Positions 7,121-15,556 of a stretch of 46,904 nucleotides of DNA are shown in pieces. The stretch is from assembly GCA_964481185.1 (NCBI GenBank), contig CAYZSY010000002.1:1-46904 (forward strand). Direction: 5' to 3'. Made by a program: the position numbers and the translations under genes. This DNA comes from JAOAJC01 sp964481185 (GTDB lineage Archaea > Nanobdellota > Nanobdellia > Pacearchaeales > GW2011-AR1). Each line of letters begins with the position of its first letter. The stretch's first letter is position 1. The notes beneath the pieces were generated by a model. The model was not told where the DNA came from, made no database searches, and saw nothing but the letters and a program-made list of their open reading frames with translations.

Positions 7121-7136
7121 AATATGCGGAGGTCAC

Positions 7137-7451
7137 ATGGACTTCTATAATATCGTCGAAGCGGCAAGAAAAACAGGAAAGATTGATAAGGGAACGAACG
7201 AAGTTACCAAAGCGATAGAGCTTGGAGTAGCAAAGCTTGTTGTTTGCGCAAAAGACGTTGAACCAAAAGAAATTGTTGCTCATCTTAATATTCTTTGCAA
7301 AGAGAAAAATATTCCTTTTGCTGAAGTTGATTCAAAGCAAAAACTAGGTATTGCTGCCGGAATTGGAGTTAATGCTTCTTCTGTTGCAGTAATAAACGGC
7401 GGCGAAGCGGATTCTGATATTGCTCAATTAAAGAAACAGGCTTCTAAGTAA
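7137..7451 (+). CDS. rpl7ae: ribosomal protein L7Ae (eL8)
   Basis: 104 residues with the L7Ae/L30e/Gadd45 signature: GTNEVTKAIELGVAKLVVCAKDVEPKEIVAHL (read in two parts around residues 20-50) and CKEKNIPFAEVDSKQKLG. L7Ae binds kink-turns in 23S rRNA and in C/D and H/ACA guide RNAs, and is part of archaeal RNase P. It is the first gene of the L7Ae-S28e-L24e operon, a conserved archaeal order. The ATG follows a GGAGGT Shine-Dalgarno. The long structured leader may mediate feedback control. Confidence 0.96.
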   Translation: MDFYNIVEAARKTGKIDKGTNEVTKAIELGVAKLVVCAKDVEPKEIVAHLNILCKEKNIPFAEVDSKQKLGIAAGIGVNASSVAVINGGEADSDIAQLKKQASK

Positions 7452-7452
7452 A

Positions 7453-7761
7453 ATGGGCGGCGGAAAACAACGAATAAGGGATGCGACTTCAGATTCAACG
7501 AAGCCATCTGGAGGAAATATTTCTGGAAGATTCAGTTCTGAGGGACCAGTAAATGCAGTTGTTGAGTCAATTGTAGGAAGAACAGGTGCAAGGGGAGAAG
7601 TAACTCAAGTTAATGTTAAAATTCTTGAAGGTAGAAACAAAGACAAGGAAATGAGAAGAAATGTTAAAGGTCCTGTGAGGATTGGAGATTTATTGACATT
7701 GAGAGAAACAGAAATTGAGGCAAGAAGAATAAGAGAAAACAGGAGGTTACGAACTACGTAA
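7453..7761 (+). CDS. rps28e: ribosomal protein S28e with N-terminal extension
   Basis: 102 residues. The C-terminal two thirds are standard S28e: VESIVGRTGARGEVTQVNVK, then NVKGPVRIGDLLTLRETEIEA. Usual archaeal S28e is about 65-75 residues. Here an extra Gly/Ser-rich N-terminus (MGGGKQRIRDATSDSTKPSG) adds about 30. The start codon lies one base after the L7Ae stop, which fits coupled translation and supports the extended form. A small-subunit protein near the mRNA exit. Confidence 0.93.
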   Translation: MGGGKQRIRDATSDSTKPSGGNISGRFSSEGPVNAVVESIVGRTGARGEVTQVNVKILEGRNKDKEMRRNVKGPVRIGDLLTLRETEIEARRIRENRRLRTT

Positions 7762-7768
7762 TAATAAG

Positions 7769-7984
7769 ATGGTAAAGTGTGCTTTTTGCGGAAAAGAAGA
7801 ATCTCCCTATAAAGGTGTTCATTTAATTAAAAATGATGGCTCAATAAATTTTTTCTGCTCTTCAAAATGCAGAAGAAACGTTCTTAATCTAAAAAGAGAT
7901 AAGAACAAGCTGAAATGGACAGAAGCTTACAGGATAAGCAGACAAAGAACTGGTCAGAAAGATATAAAGAAAGAAACAAAATAG
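7769..7984 (+). CDS. rpl24e: ribosomal protein L24e (eL24)
   Basis: 71 residues with the L24e zinc finger: CAFCGKEESPYKGVHLI at the N-terminus and FFCSSKCRRNVLNLKRD, giving four cysteine ligands in CxxC and CxxxC pairs. The KLKWTEAYR segment is also typical. It follows S28e by 7 nt in the same operon. In many archaea Ndk and IF2 genes come next; here gyrB follows after its own promoter. Confidence 0.95.
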   Translation: MVKCAFCGKEESPYKGVHLIKNDGSINFFCSSKCRRNVLNLKRDKNKLKWTEAYRISRQRTGQKDIKKETK

Positions 7985-8031
7985 GAAAAATCTAGTTTAT
8001 CGTCGGTAAATTCAAAAAAAGATGGCAAAGG

Positions 8032-8070
8032 TTTATAAAGCAAGTTTGATTTTTTATGTCAGAGAAATAA
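8032..8070 (+). promoter_or_regulatory. gyrB promoter and possible four-codon mini-ORF
   Basis: A TATA box TTTATAAA lies at 8032-8039. A tiny frame, ATG-TCA-GAG-AAA-TAA, occupies 8056-8070, ending 7 nt before the gyrB ATG at 8078. Transcription is expected to begin near 8058, so the mini-ORF may lie at or just outside the mRNA 5' end. Its regulatory value is uncertain. Confidence 0.45.
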
Positions 8071-8077
8071 TAATAAT

Positions 8078-11000
8078 ATGATTGCTAAATCTAGCGAGGA
8101 AAAAGAGAGATCTTACAAGTCTGAGCATATAAAAGTACTTGAAGGATTAACAGCGGTGCGTATGAGGCCAGCGATGTACATAGGAAGCACCAGCAAGATG
8201 GGACTGCATCATTTAGTTTATGAGGTTGTTGATAATTCTGTTGATGAAGCTATGGCGGGTTATTGCGATTCTATTGTTGTTTCCATAAATAAGAATGGGA
8301 GTATAACTGTAACTGATAACGGGAGGGGAATCCCTGTTGAACCGCACCCAATTTATAAAAAACCTGCATTGGAAATTGTTGTTACAAAGCTTCATGCTGG
8401 AGGCAAGTTTGAAAAAGGAAGCTACAAGGTTTCTGGAGGTCTGCATGGTGTTGGAATAAGTGTTGTTGCTGCATTATCTAAGCTGATGAAAGCAGTTGTA
8501 AAAAGAGGCGGTAAGATATATCAGCAGGAATATAAAATTGGAAAGCCACAATATGATGTAAAAGTTGTCGGCAGTTGTGATAAAGATGATACAGGCACCG
8601 AAGTAACTTTTTTTCCAGATGAAAACATATTTTCAACAACAAAATTTGAATTTTCCATTTTAGAAAATAGACTTAGAGAGATTGCATTCCTAAATAAAGG
8701 TGTTAAAATTGTTCTTGAAGATGATGAATCAAAGAAAAAAGAGACTTTTCATTATGATGGCGGTTTGATTGAATTTATAAAATGGGTAAATAGGAGCAAG
8801 GAGCCAGTGCATAAGCCTGTTTATTTTGTTAAAGAAGCAGAAGGGGTTACAATTGAGTGTGCTGTTCAATATAATTCTGGCTATCAGGAAAATGTCCTTA
8901 GTTTTGTAAACACAATAAATACTGTTGAAGGCGGGACTCACGTTGTTGGTTTTAAAACTGCGCTTACAAGGGCAATAAACGATTACGCAAATAAAAATAA
9001 ACTGATAAAAGAGAATCTCACTGGAGATGATGTTCGCGAGGGATTGACTGCAATTATTTCTGTAAAGGTTCCTGAGCCGCAGTTTGAGGGTCAGACAAAG
9101 ACAAAGCTTGGAAACAGCGAAATAAAAGGGATTGTTGACGGCATTGCAATGAAAATGCTTACAGAGTTCTTTGAGGAAAACCCTGCTGTTGCAAAGTCCA
9201 TCGTAAATAAATCTCTTGAGGCACAGAAAGCCAGAAATGCTGCAAGGAAAGCAAAAGAGCTTGTAAGGAGAAAAAGCGCGTTTGGTTTTGGGGGGCTTCC
9301 TGGAAAACTTGCAGACTGCTCAAAGAACAAGGCAGAAGAAACTGAATTATATCTTGTGGAAGGCGATAGTGCTGGGGGTTGTTTTGCAGGAAATGTCGAA
9401 GTGGCATTGGCTGATGGGAGAAATGTTTCTTTTGAAAAATTAGTTGAAGAAGCAAAAAATGGCAAGCAAAACTTTTGTTATGCAATCAAAGAAGATGGAA
9501 GCGTTGGAATAGAAAAAGTAACTAATCCGAGAATTACAAGAACAGATGCTTCTGTAATAAAAATAACATTAGATAATGGTGAAGAAATAACTTGCACACC
9601 AGATCATAAATTTATGTTAAGAGGTGGGACATATAAAGAAGCTAAAAATTTAACAAAAGAAGACTCTTTGATGCCGTTACACAAAAGAATCTCTAAAATC
9701 GGCGGAAGAATTACAATTGAGGGCTACGAAATGATATGGGATCAGAATAAAAACTGGATTTTTACACACATGCTTGCCGATGATTACAATCTAAGAAACA
9801 ATATTTATCCAAAGGAACAAGGAGATCATAAACACCATATAGATTTTAACAAGAGAAATAATAATCCGACAAATATTGTTAGGCTTTCTAAAGAAGGCCA
9901 TCTTATTTTGCATACTGAGAATTTGGTCAGGACATTGCACAGGGAAGATGTAAAAAGAAAGGCGGCAGAAGCGCATAAAAACCCGGAGTATAGAGAAAAA
10001 ATGAGCAATTGGGCAAAAAATCCCGAAGTTAGAATTATGATAAGTGAGAATAGTAAAAAACAATGGCAAGATGAGGATTATAAAAACTATATGAAAGAGA
10101 AATTCCTAGAGTTTTATAATTCTGACGAAGAGTATAGAAAGCGAAATAACGAGCTGCTTGATAAAAACCAAAAGGAATATTGGGCTAATCCGGAAAATAG
10201 AGAAAAAGCAGCTGAGAAAGTAAAAGAGTTCTTTAAGAATAATCCAGAAGCTAAGGAATATTTGTCAAATCTTGCCAAAGATCAGTGGAAAGATGAAGAA
10301 TTGATAATTTGGAGAAGACAAAAAACAATGGAGCAATGGACGCCAGAATTTAGACAACAACGAAAGATAGCTTATAACCAGACTTATTATAGAAAAACAA
10401 TTTCTTTGATGAAAAAAGTTATTGAAAAAGAAGGTAATTTGGATAACTTTGATAAGATAAGAATTCAAAACAATGATAAATCTATCTTGAGCCTTAATAC
10501 ATTCAACAAGAGATTTTTTGATAATAATAAGTCGAGAATGGTTGAGACTGTTCAAAATTGGAATCATAAAATTAGGAGTATTGAATTTTTGAAAGAGAAA
10601 ATTGGTGTTTATGATATTGAGGTTCCCAAAATGCACAATTTCGCTTTAGCATCTGGAGTTTTTGTCCATAATAGCGCGAAAATGGCGCGCAACAAGGAAT
10701 TTCAGGCAATTCTTCCATTGAAGGGTAAAATATTGAATGTAGAAAAAGCAAATCCCGTAAAGGTATTATCAAATGAAGAAATTTCCAATCTTATAACTGC
10801 GATTGGAACAGGAATAGGTGAGCAGTTTAAACCTGAGAGTTTGAGATATTCAAAAATTATAATTATGACTGATGCTGATGTTGATGGCGCGCATATTCGT
10901 ACATTGTTATTGACTTTCTTTTTCAGATTTATTCCTAAGTTAATAGATGATGGGCATTTATACATTGCAGTCTCTCCTTTGTACAGAATAAGAAAAAGAG

Positions 11001-11275
11001 GGGACCATTATGTTTATTCAGACGAAGAACTGAAAGATATTCTAAAGGAAATGGGTGGGAGCGTTGATGTACAAAGGTTTAAGGGGCTTGGAGAGATGAA
11101 TCCTGAGCAGCTTTGGGAGACAACTATGAACCCAAAAACGAGGTTGTTGAAAAAAGTTATTGTTGAAGATGCTGCTATTGCTGATGAGGTCTTCTCAAGA
11201 TTAATGGGGGAAGATGTTGAAGAGAGGAGGAAATTCATAGCAGAGAGAGCTCACGAAGCTCAAATTGATATTTAA
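8078..11275 (+). CDS. gyrB: DNA gyrase subunit B, interrupted by an intein
   Basis: A 1065-residue precursor; removing the 431-residue intein leaves 634 residues, normal for GyrB. The GHKL ATPase comes first (VYEVVDNSVDEA, VTDNGRGIPV, GGLHGVGISVV), then the transducer, then a TOPRIM domain. The intein sits directly after the TOPRIM motif VEGDSAGG. After it come AKMARNKEFQAILPLKGKILN, DADVDGAHIRTLLL and RFKGLGEMNPEQLWETT. Gyrase introduces negative supercoils using ATP. It is of bacterial origin and is known in several archaeal groups including DPANN. gyrA starts one base after the stop. Confidence 0.97.
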   Translation: MIAKSSEEKERSYKSEHIKVLEGLTAVRMRPAMYIGSTSKMGLHHLVYEVVDNSVDEAMAGYCDSIVVSINKNGSITVTDNGRGIPVEPHPIYKKPALEIVVTKLHAGGKFEKGSYKVSGGLHGVGISVVAALSKLMKAVVKRGGKIYQQEYKIGKPQYDVKVVGSCDKDDTGTEVTFFPDENIFSTTKFEFSILENRLREIAFLNKGVKIVLEDDESKKKETFHYDGGLIEFIKWVNRSKEPVHKPVYFVKEAEGVTIECAVQYNSGYQENVLSFVNTINTVEGGTHVVGFKTALTRAINDYANKNKLIKENLTGDDVREGLTAIISVKVPEPQFEGQTKTKLGNSEIKGIVDGIAMKMLTEFFEENPAVAKSIVNKSLEAQKARNAARKAKELVRRKSAFGFGGLPGKLADCSKNKAEETELYLVEGDSAGGCFAGNVEVALADGRNVSFEKLVEEAKNGKQNFCYAIKEDGSVGIEKVTNPRITRTDASVIKITLDNGEEITCTPDHKFMLRGGTYKEAKNLTKEDSLMPLHKRISKIGGRITIEGYEMIWDQNKNWIFTHMLADDYNLRNNIYPKEQGDHKHHIDFNKRNNNPTNIVRLSKEGHLILHTENLVRTLHREDVKRKAAEAHKNPEYREKMSNWAKNPEVRIMISENSKKQWQDEDYKNYMKEKFLEFYNSDEEYRKRNNELLDKNQKEYWANPENREKAAEKVKEFFKNNPEAKEYLSNLAKDQWKDEELIIWRRQKTMEQWTPEFRQQRKIAYNQTYYRKTISLMKKVIEKEGNLDNFDKIRIQNNDKSILSLNTFNKRFFDNNKSRMVETVQNWNHKIRSIEFLKEKIGVYDIEVPKMHNFALASGVFVHNSAKMARNKEFQAILPLKGKILNVEKANPVKVLSNEEISNLITAIGTGIGEQFKPESLRYSKIIIMTDADVDGAHIRTLLLTFFFRFIPKLIDDGHLYIAVSPLYRIRKRGDHYVYSDEELKDILKEMGGSVDVQRFKGLGEMNPEQLWETTMNPKTRLLKKVIVEDAAIADEVFSRLMGEDVEERRKFIAERAHEAQIDI
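9380..10672 (+). mobile_element. GyrB intein with HNH homing endonuclease
   Basis: 431 residues begin with Cys (CFAGNVEVALADGR), contain splicing block B (TPDHKFML) and end with VYDIEVP, HNFALA and GVFVHN followed by Ser, so all splicing residues are present. The central part has an HNH-type nuclease (DHKHHIDFNKRNNNPTNIVR), then a long series of short charged repeats built around NPEYREK, NPENREKA and NNPEAKEY that look like NUMOD-type DNA-binding units. From memory, the splicing halves and the insertion site closely match the Synechocystis GyrB intein (shared GKQNFCY, TPDHKFMLR, DSLMPLH, HNFALASGVFVHN). An active homing element of bacterial origin is inferred. Confidence 0.93.
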
Positions 11276-11276
11276 A

Positions 11277-13850
11277 ATGACACCTGACAAAGCAACAGAA
11301 GAGAAAATAAAAGCAGAGAATCTTGCTGACAAGAAAGCTGAAGCTGAAGAAGCAAAGAGAAGGGAGAAGAATCTTGTTGAGAAAGGCGTTGAAGCTTCTG
11401 AAATAGTTGAGGAGATGGAGCAGTCTTTTATTGACTATGCGATGTCTGTAATTGTAGACAGGGCATTGCCTGCTGCGGAAGATGGATTGAAGCCAGTTCA
11501 CAGAAGAATTCTTTATGCTATGTATATGCTTGGATTGGATCCTTCTAAACCAACTATGAAATCTGCAAGAATTGTCGGAGAGACAATGGGCAAGTTCCAT
11601 CCTCACGGAAATCTTGCTATTTACGATGCGATGGTTAGAATGGCGCAGGATTTTTCATTAAGATATCCTCTTGTTCATGGTCAAGGAAATTTTGGTTCAC
11701 TTGACGGAGACAGCCCTGCTGCAGAGAGGTATACTGAAGCCAAATTAAGCAAGATAGCGGGGGAACTTCTTGCGGATATTGAGAAAGAAACTGTAAAAAT
11801 GCTGCCTAACTTTGATAATTCTCTTAAAGAGCCAGATTCGCTGCCTGCGAAACTGCCTAATCTGCTTATTAATGGAGCAACAGGAATTGCTGTTGGAATG
11901 GCAACAAATATTCCTCCTCATAATCTAACAGAAATCTGCGATGCTGTTGCAGAATGCATAAACAAGCCAGATGTGACTATAGAACAACTCTCTGAAATTG
12001 TCAAAGGGCCTGATTTCCCGACAGGTGGAATAGTAATGGGCTCCGGAATTAAAGAAATGCACAAGACTGGAAAAGGAAAACTAATTGTGCGCTCAAAAAT
12101 CTCAATGGAAGACCACAAAGGAAAGCCAACAATTGTCATTACAGAGATTCCTTATCAGGTAAATAAAGCAGAACTTGTGAAGACTATAGCAAAACTGACT
12201 TCTGAAAAGAAATTCTCGGATATTTGGGATATAAGAGACGAATCTGCTAAAGGAAAAGTAAGAATAGTTATTGAATTAAGAAAAGGAGTTGAGCCAAAAT
12301 ATACTTTGAATAAATTATACAAGCTTACGAATGTTCAGACCAGCTTTGACGCAAATATTCTTGCTCTTGTTGATAAAAAGCCAAGAATCTTGACTCTAAA
12401 AGATGCGATAGTTGAATATATAAAATACAGGCAGGTTGTTGTAAGAAAAAGAAGCAGGTTTGAACTAACAAAAGCTGAAGAAAGGCTTGAAATTGTTCTT
12501 GGGATGCTAATCGCTTTGAAGGAAATTGATAAAATTGTTGAGCTGATAAAAAAATCTGAAAATGCCACCTCTGCTCACGAGGGTTTGATGAAGAAATTTG
12601 GACTGACAACGCGCCAGGCAAAAGCTGTTCTTGAAACAAGATTGCAACAGCTTACTCATCTTGAAGCTACCAAGTTTAAGGAAGAAGAGAAGACGCTTAG
12701 TGCAACTATATCCGAGCTTAAAAGGATTCTAGGAGATGAAAAAGAAATATTGAAGATAATCAGAAAAGAAGTTTTTGAGATTAAGAATAAGTACGGTGAT
12801 CAGAGGAGAACAAAAGTTGTAAAACAAGTTGAAGAAATTTCAGAGGCAGACATAATTGAAAAGAAAGATGTTGTTGTAATGATGACAGAAGGAGGATATA
12901 TTAAAAGAGTTGATTTGAGAGATTATAAAGAGCAGAAGAGGGGCGGGGCTGGAGTTTCTGGCGGAGAGCTAAAAGAAGAGGATATTGTAAAGAAAATGAT
13001 TGTCTGCTCCACTCACGATAATCTTCTATTTTTCAGCTCAAGGGGAAGAGTGTATTGGCTCAAAGCAAATAATGTTTCTGCTGCTGAAAGGCAGAGCAAG
13101 GGCAAGGCGCTTGTAAATCTTTTGAACTTGAGAGACGAGACTATTGCAAATGTAATGGCAATAAAGAATTTTGACTCAGGCTATCTGATGTTTGTTACAA
13201 AGCTCGGAATGGTAAAAAAACTTCCATTGAAGCTTGTTTCAAAGCCAAGAAGCACAGGAGTAAGAATAATTAATCTTCCAGCTGACGGCTCTGATGTGAT
13301 TATTAATGTAGCAATGGTAAACGACAAACAGGAAGTCTTAATCTTAACAAAGAAAGGTTTTGCAATAAGGTTTATTTCTGATGAAGTAAGGCCAATGGGA
13401 AGAGCAAGCTACGGAGTTAAGGGGATTGATCTTCGTTCTGGCGATGAAGTTGTCTCTCTTGAGAGCGTTCCTTTAGACGGAAAGACAACTATTCTTACAA
13501 TTACAGAGAAGGGTTTTGGAAAGCGTTCTAATCTTGACGAATACAGAAAAACAAGCAGGGGGGCAAAGGGAGTAATTAATCTGAATGTAAGCGAGAAAAC
13601 TGGAAAGGTTATAGGTTCTATATCTGTAAGCGACAAAGATTCTGCCATAATCACTACAATAAAAGGAATGGTTATAAGAGTTAAAATGAAAGAACTAAGA
13701 GTTATGGGAAGAGCAACACAAGGAGTTCATGTTGTAAAGCTTAAGGAAGGAGACAAGGTTGCTGATATTGTTAAAGTTCCAAGCGAGAGCGAGCTTCAAT
13801 CATTTGTTGTGAATAATTCTTCTGAACAAAAAGAACTAAAGGTCTATTAG
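11277..13850 (+). CDS. gyrA: DNA gyrase subunit A
   Basis: The start is ATG 11277, one base after the gyrB stop; the frame is open from 11265 but inside gyrB. About 857 residues. The catalytic tyrosine lies in AAERYTEAKLSKIAG, preceded by GETMGKFHPHGNLAIYDAMVRMAQ. The breakage-reunion core ends near residue 500. The C-terminus has the beta-pinwheel repeats (KRVDLRDYKEQKRGG, FGKRSNLDEYRKTSRGAKGV, MVIRVKMKELRVMGRATQG). EQKRGGAGV resembles the GyrA box (QRRGGKG) needed for DNA wrapping, supporting gyrase rather than Topo IV. An N-terminal charged helix of about 45 residues is extra. The last 4 nt overlap the convergent gene at 13847. Confidence 0.95.
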   Translation: MTPDKATEEKIKAENLADKKAEAEEAKRREKNLVEKGVEASEIVEEMEQSFIDYAMSVIVDRALPAAEDGLKPVHRRILYAMYMLGLDPSKPTMKSARIVGETMGKFHPHGNLAIYDAMVRMAQDFSLRYPLVHGQGNFGSLDGDSPAAERYTEAKLSKIAGELLADIEKETVKMLPNFDNSLKEPDSLPAKLPNLLINGATGIAVGMATNIPPHNLTEICDAVAECINKPDVTIEQLSEIVKGPDFPTGGIVMGSGIKEMHKTGKGKLIVRSKISMEDHKGKPTIVITEIPYQVNKAELVKTIAKLTSEKKFSDIWDIRDESAKGKVRIVIELRKGVEPKYTLNKLYKLTNVQTSFDANILALVDKKPRILTLKDAIVEYIKYRQVVVRKRSRFELTKAEERLEIVLGMLIALKEIDKIVELIKKSENATSAHEGLMKKFGLTTRQAKAVLETRLQQLTHLEATKFKEEEKTLSATISELKRILGDEKEILKIIRKEVFEIKNKYGDQRRTKVVKQVEEISEADIIEKKDVVVMMTEGGYIKRVDLRDYKEQKRGGAGVSGGELKEEDIVKKMIVCSTHDNLLFFSSRGRVYWLKANNVSAAERQSKGKALVNLLNLRDETIANVMAIKNFDSGYLMFVTKLGMVKKLPLKLVSKPRSTGVRIINLPADGSDVIINVAMVNDKQEVLILTKKGFAIRFISDEVRPMGRASYGVKGIDLRSGDEVVSLESVPLDGKTTILTITEKGFGKRSNLDEYRKTSRGAKGVINLNVSEKTGKVIGSISVSDKDSAIITTIKGMVIRVKMKELRVMGRATQGVHVVKLKEGDKVADIVKVPSESELQSFVVNNSSEQKELKVY

Positions 13851-14218
13851 ATATAAATAGTGTCCCTCTCTAAGGATGTAATAACCATTTCTTCCAGAGT
13901 TCTTATAATCTTATAAGCTGCTACTCTTCTACTTGCTTCCTGAATATTTTCTAGAACTCGCCTTATTCTAAAGTAGGCCATTCCGTCATTCAATTCTTCT
14001 TGAATATCTGAGGCTTTTCTAAGTTTTTGCAAAATATTGAAACCCTTAATTGGATTGAATGGCTCTATGCGCTCTATTCTTATGCTGTTCACTTTTCTGT
14101 CTCCATCTGATAGGGGGGTTATGCAAAAGATTCCATTCTCTGGCCAAGGAGCTTGGTTTTCTGCAGATATAATCTCAATGTTGTCGGTGTTTGTATTGTT
14201 TGTTATGTAATATCTCAT
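13847..14218 (-). CDS. hypothetical protein, 123 residues
   Basis: Not recognised. The N-terminal half appears to be beta-rich (IFCITPLSDGDRKVNSIRIERIEP) and the C-terminal half is alpha-helical (EELNDGMAYFRIRRVLENI). No membrane segment or signal peptide. Its start overlaps the stop of the DsbA-like gene by 4 nt (ATGA), so it is cotranslated with that gene. Its end overlaps gyrA by 4 nt in convergent orientation. Confidence 0.6.
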   Translation of the reverse strand: MRYYITNNTNTDNIEIISAENQAPWPENGIFCITPLSDGDRKVNSIRIERIEPFNPIKGFNILQKLRKASDIQEELNDGMAYFRIRRVLENIQEASRRVAAYKIIRTLEEMVITSLERDTIYI

Positions 14219-14916
14219 TTTGATAGCTCTTCATCTATCACTTTCTTAAAAGCAGAATATGTCTGGGCGCCTTCAACAGCCCTTCCATTTATGAAGAATG
14301 TTGGTGTACCTTTAATGTTTTTGCTTTTTCCCATTGAGATATCTGCTTTTATCTGGGAGGTATATTTTCCAGAGTCAATATAATCAGTGAGATTTTTTGG
14401 GTCAGCTCCAAGGCTTATAGCAATTTCTATCATTTTACCTACATTGTTAAGATTATTTTGGTCTGCATATGCTTTCTCTGCAAATTTCCAGAATAATTCT
14501 GGATTTTGTTTGTTGAGCCCGAAAGCAACTGCATGGGCTGCTTCAGCTTCTCCGTGCCCTGGAAAATATTTGAAGACAATTTTAACTTTGCCAGTTTTGA
14601 CATAATTATCTTTTATTAGAGGCATTGGCGCTTCCCATTCTGGAGAGCTTGATTTGAGAGCATTTTCTATAGATGGATTTGCCCCCTCTACTGCTTGACA
14701 GAATGGGCATGAGAAATCAGAAAATTCATATATTATAACTGGAGCATTCTCCGAGCCAAGGACAGGAGAATCTCCTATTGATAGTTCTTGAGTGGTTATC
14801 TTATTTGATGATGAAATGAAAAATATTATTATAATTGTTGCAATTGCTAAAATAATTCCTGCAATCCAGATGGTTTGGTTGTTTTTGGTTGTTTTTGGTT
14901 TCTCGGGTATAACCAT
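14215..14916 (-). CDS. membrane-anchored DsbA-like thiol oxidoreductase
   Basis: 233 residues. An N-terminal membrane anchor (residues 18-36) is followed by a thioredoxin-fold DsbA domain with the active site FSDFSCPFCQAVEG near residue 72. A KYFPGHGEAEAAHAVAF segment and the cis-proline loop GTPTFFINGRAVEGAQ near residue 205 complete the fold. It likely acts outside the membrane, oxidising or isomerising disulfides in exported proteins. The minus-strand promoter lies in the region 14925-14945. It forms an operon with the 123-residue gene downstream. Confidence 0.88.
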   Translation of the reverse strand: MVIPEKPKTTKNNQTIWIAGIILAIATIIIIFFISSSNKITTQELSIGDSPVLGSENAPVIIYEFSDFSCPFCQAVEGANPSIENALKSSSPEWEAPMPLIKDNYVKTGKVKIVFKYFPGHGEAEAAHAVAFGLNKQNPELFWKFAEKAYADQNNLNNVGKMIEIAISLGADPKNLTDYIDSGKYTSQIKADISMGKSKNIKGTPTFFINGRAVEGAQTYSAFKKVIDEELSK

Positions 14917-14946
14917 TTTGAGAGTAATAAAATCAATTATAAAAAT

Positions 14947-15017
14947 GCTTCGTATAAAAAGATTTGCTATACAAATCTTTAACCTTCGCTTCTTACGAAG
15001 CTTCAGATAAAAAGGTT
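14947..15017. repeat. palindromic, pseudoknot-capable structure between the dsbA-like gene and tRNA-Pro
   Basis: Three helices can be drawn. GCTTCGTA (14947-14954) pairs with TACGAAGC (14994-15001). Within it AAGATTTG (14959-14966) pairs with CAAATCTT (14972-14979). AACCTT (14981-14986), inside the outer loop, can pair with AAGGTT (15012-15017) outside it, which would be a pseudoknot. It sits upstream of tRNA-Pro and upstream of the divergent dsbA-like gene. It could be an inserted palindromic element or a leader structure. Confidence 0.5.
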
Positions 15018-15047
15018 ATTATATTGATAATTTTGATTATTGTTATA

Positions 15048-15121
15048 GGGGTTGTGGGGTAACCTGGTTAGCCTTCGAGTCTCGGGGGCTTGAGATCCCG
15101 GTTCAAATCCGGGCAGCCCCA
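15048..15121 (+). tRNA. tRNA-Pro (anticodon CGG)
   Basis: The acceptor GGGGTTG pairs with CAGCCCC, with discriminator A. The anticodon stem CGAGT/GCTTG encloses loop CTCGGGG, giving anticodon CGG. The T-arm is CCCGG/CCGGG around TTCAAAT. No intron and no encoded CCA. A T-run follows the gene. Confidence 0.93.
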
Positions 15122-15133
15122 TTTTGTTATGGT

Positions 15134-15454
15134 TTAAAGATTTGGATCTCGTATGGTCTCGTACTTTAACTTCTCTCTGCCGCCAAGTGCTTGATAGATT
15201 AAGCGATGCGTATCTCTTCCTTGAGCTTCAGAAACCTTGTATCTCTCAAAAATATCTACAAGATAAGTTTGTAAGATATATATCGATAACTTTGGTGTGC
15301 GGATTTCTGGTGATTTATAACACTCTTTATTGATTCGTTTTTCCAAGTCTCTATAGTTTATACAAAAAACATTAATTACCTCATTTTTAACATCTTCAGA
15401 GAGTGAAGACTTTCTAATAGCTTCATTTATTTGGTTTATATCCTCTACGCTCAT
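15134..15454 (-). CDS. hypothetical protein, 106 residues
   Basis: Not recognised. It appears entirely alpha-helical (INQINEAIRKSSLSEDVKNE; LSIYILQTYLVDIFERYKVS), soluble, with two cysteines. It ends 12 nt after tRNA-Pro on the opposite strand and has no operon partner. It may be lineage-specific. Confidence 0.5.
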   Translation of the reverse strand: MSVEDINQINEAIRKSSLSEDVKNEVINVFCINYRDLEKRINKECYKSPEIRTPKLSIYILQTYLVDIFERYKVSEAQGRDTHRLIYQALGGREKLKYETIRDPNL

Positions 15455-15556
15455 AAACTGGCAAGACTCTCTGAACTATATAAGAATTATTGTGATTGTA
15501 TTATATCTAACTAACAAGGTTTATTAAATTTGGAAGTCTTTGTTAAGAGAAATAAA

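Noticed and set aside
7059..7283. Minus-strand frame opposite the L7Ae start
   Set aside because: It overlaps the clear L7Ae gene and its leader and has no promoter or start signal; treated as a shadow.
9091..9485. Long minus-strand frames within gyrB
   Set aside because: They follow the codon pattern of gyrB on the other strand and have no independent signals.
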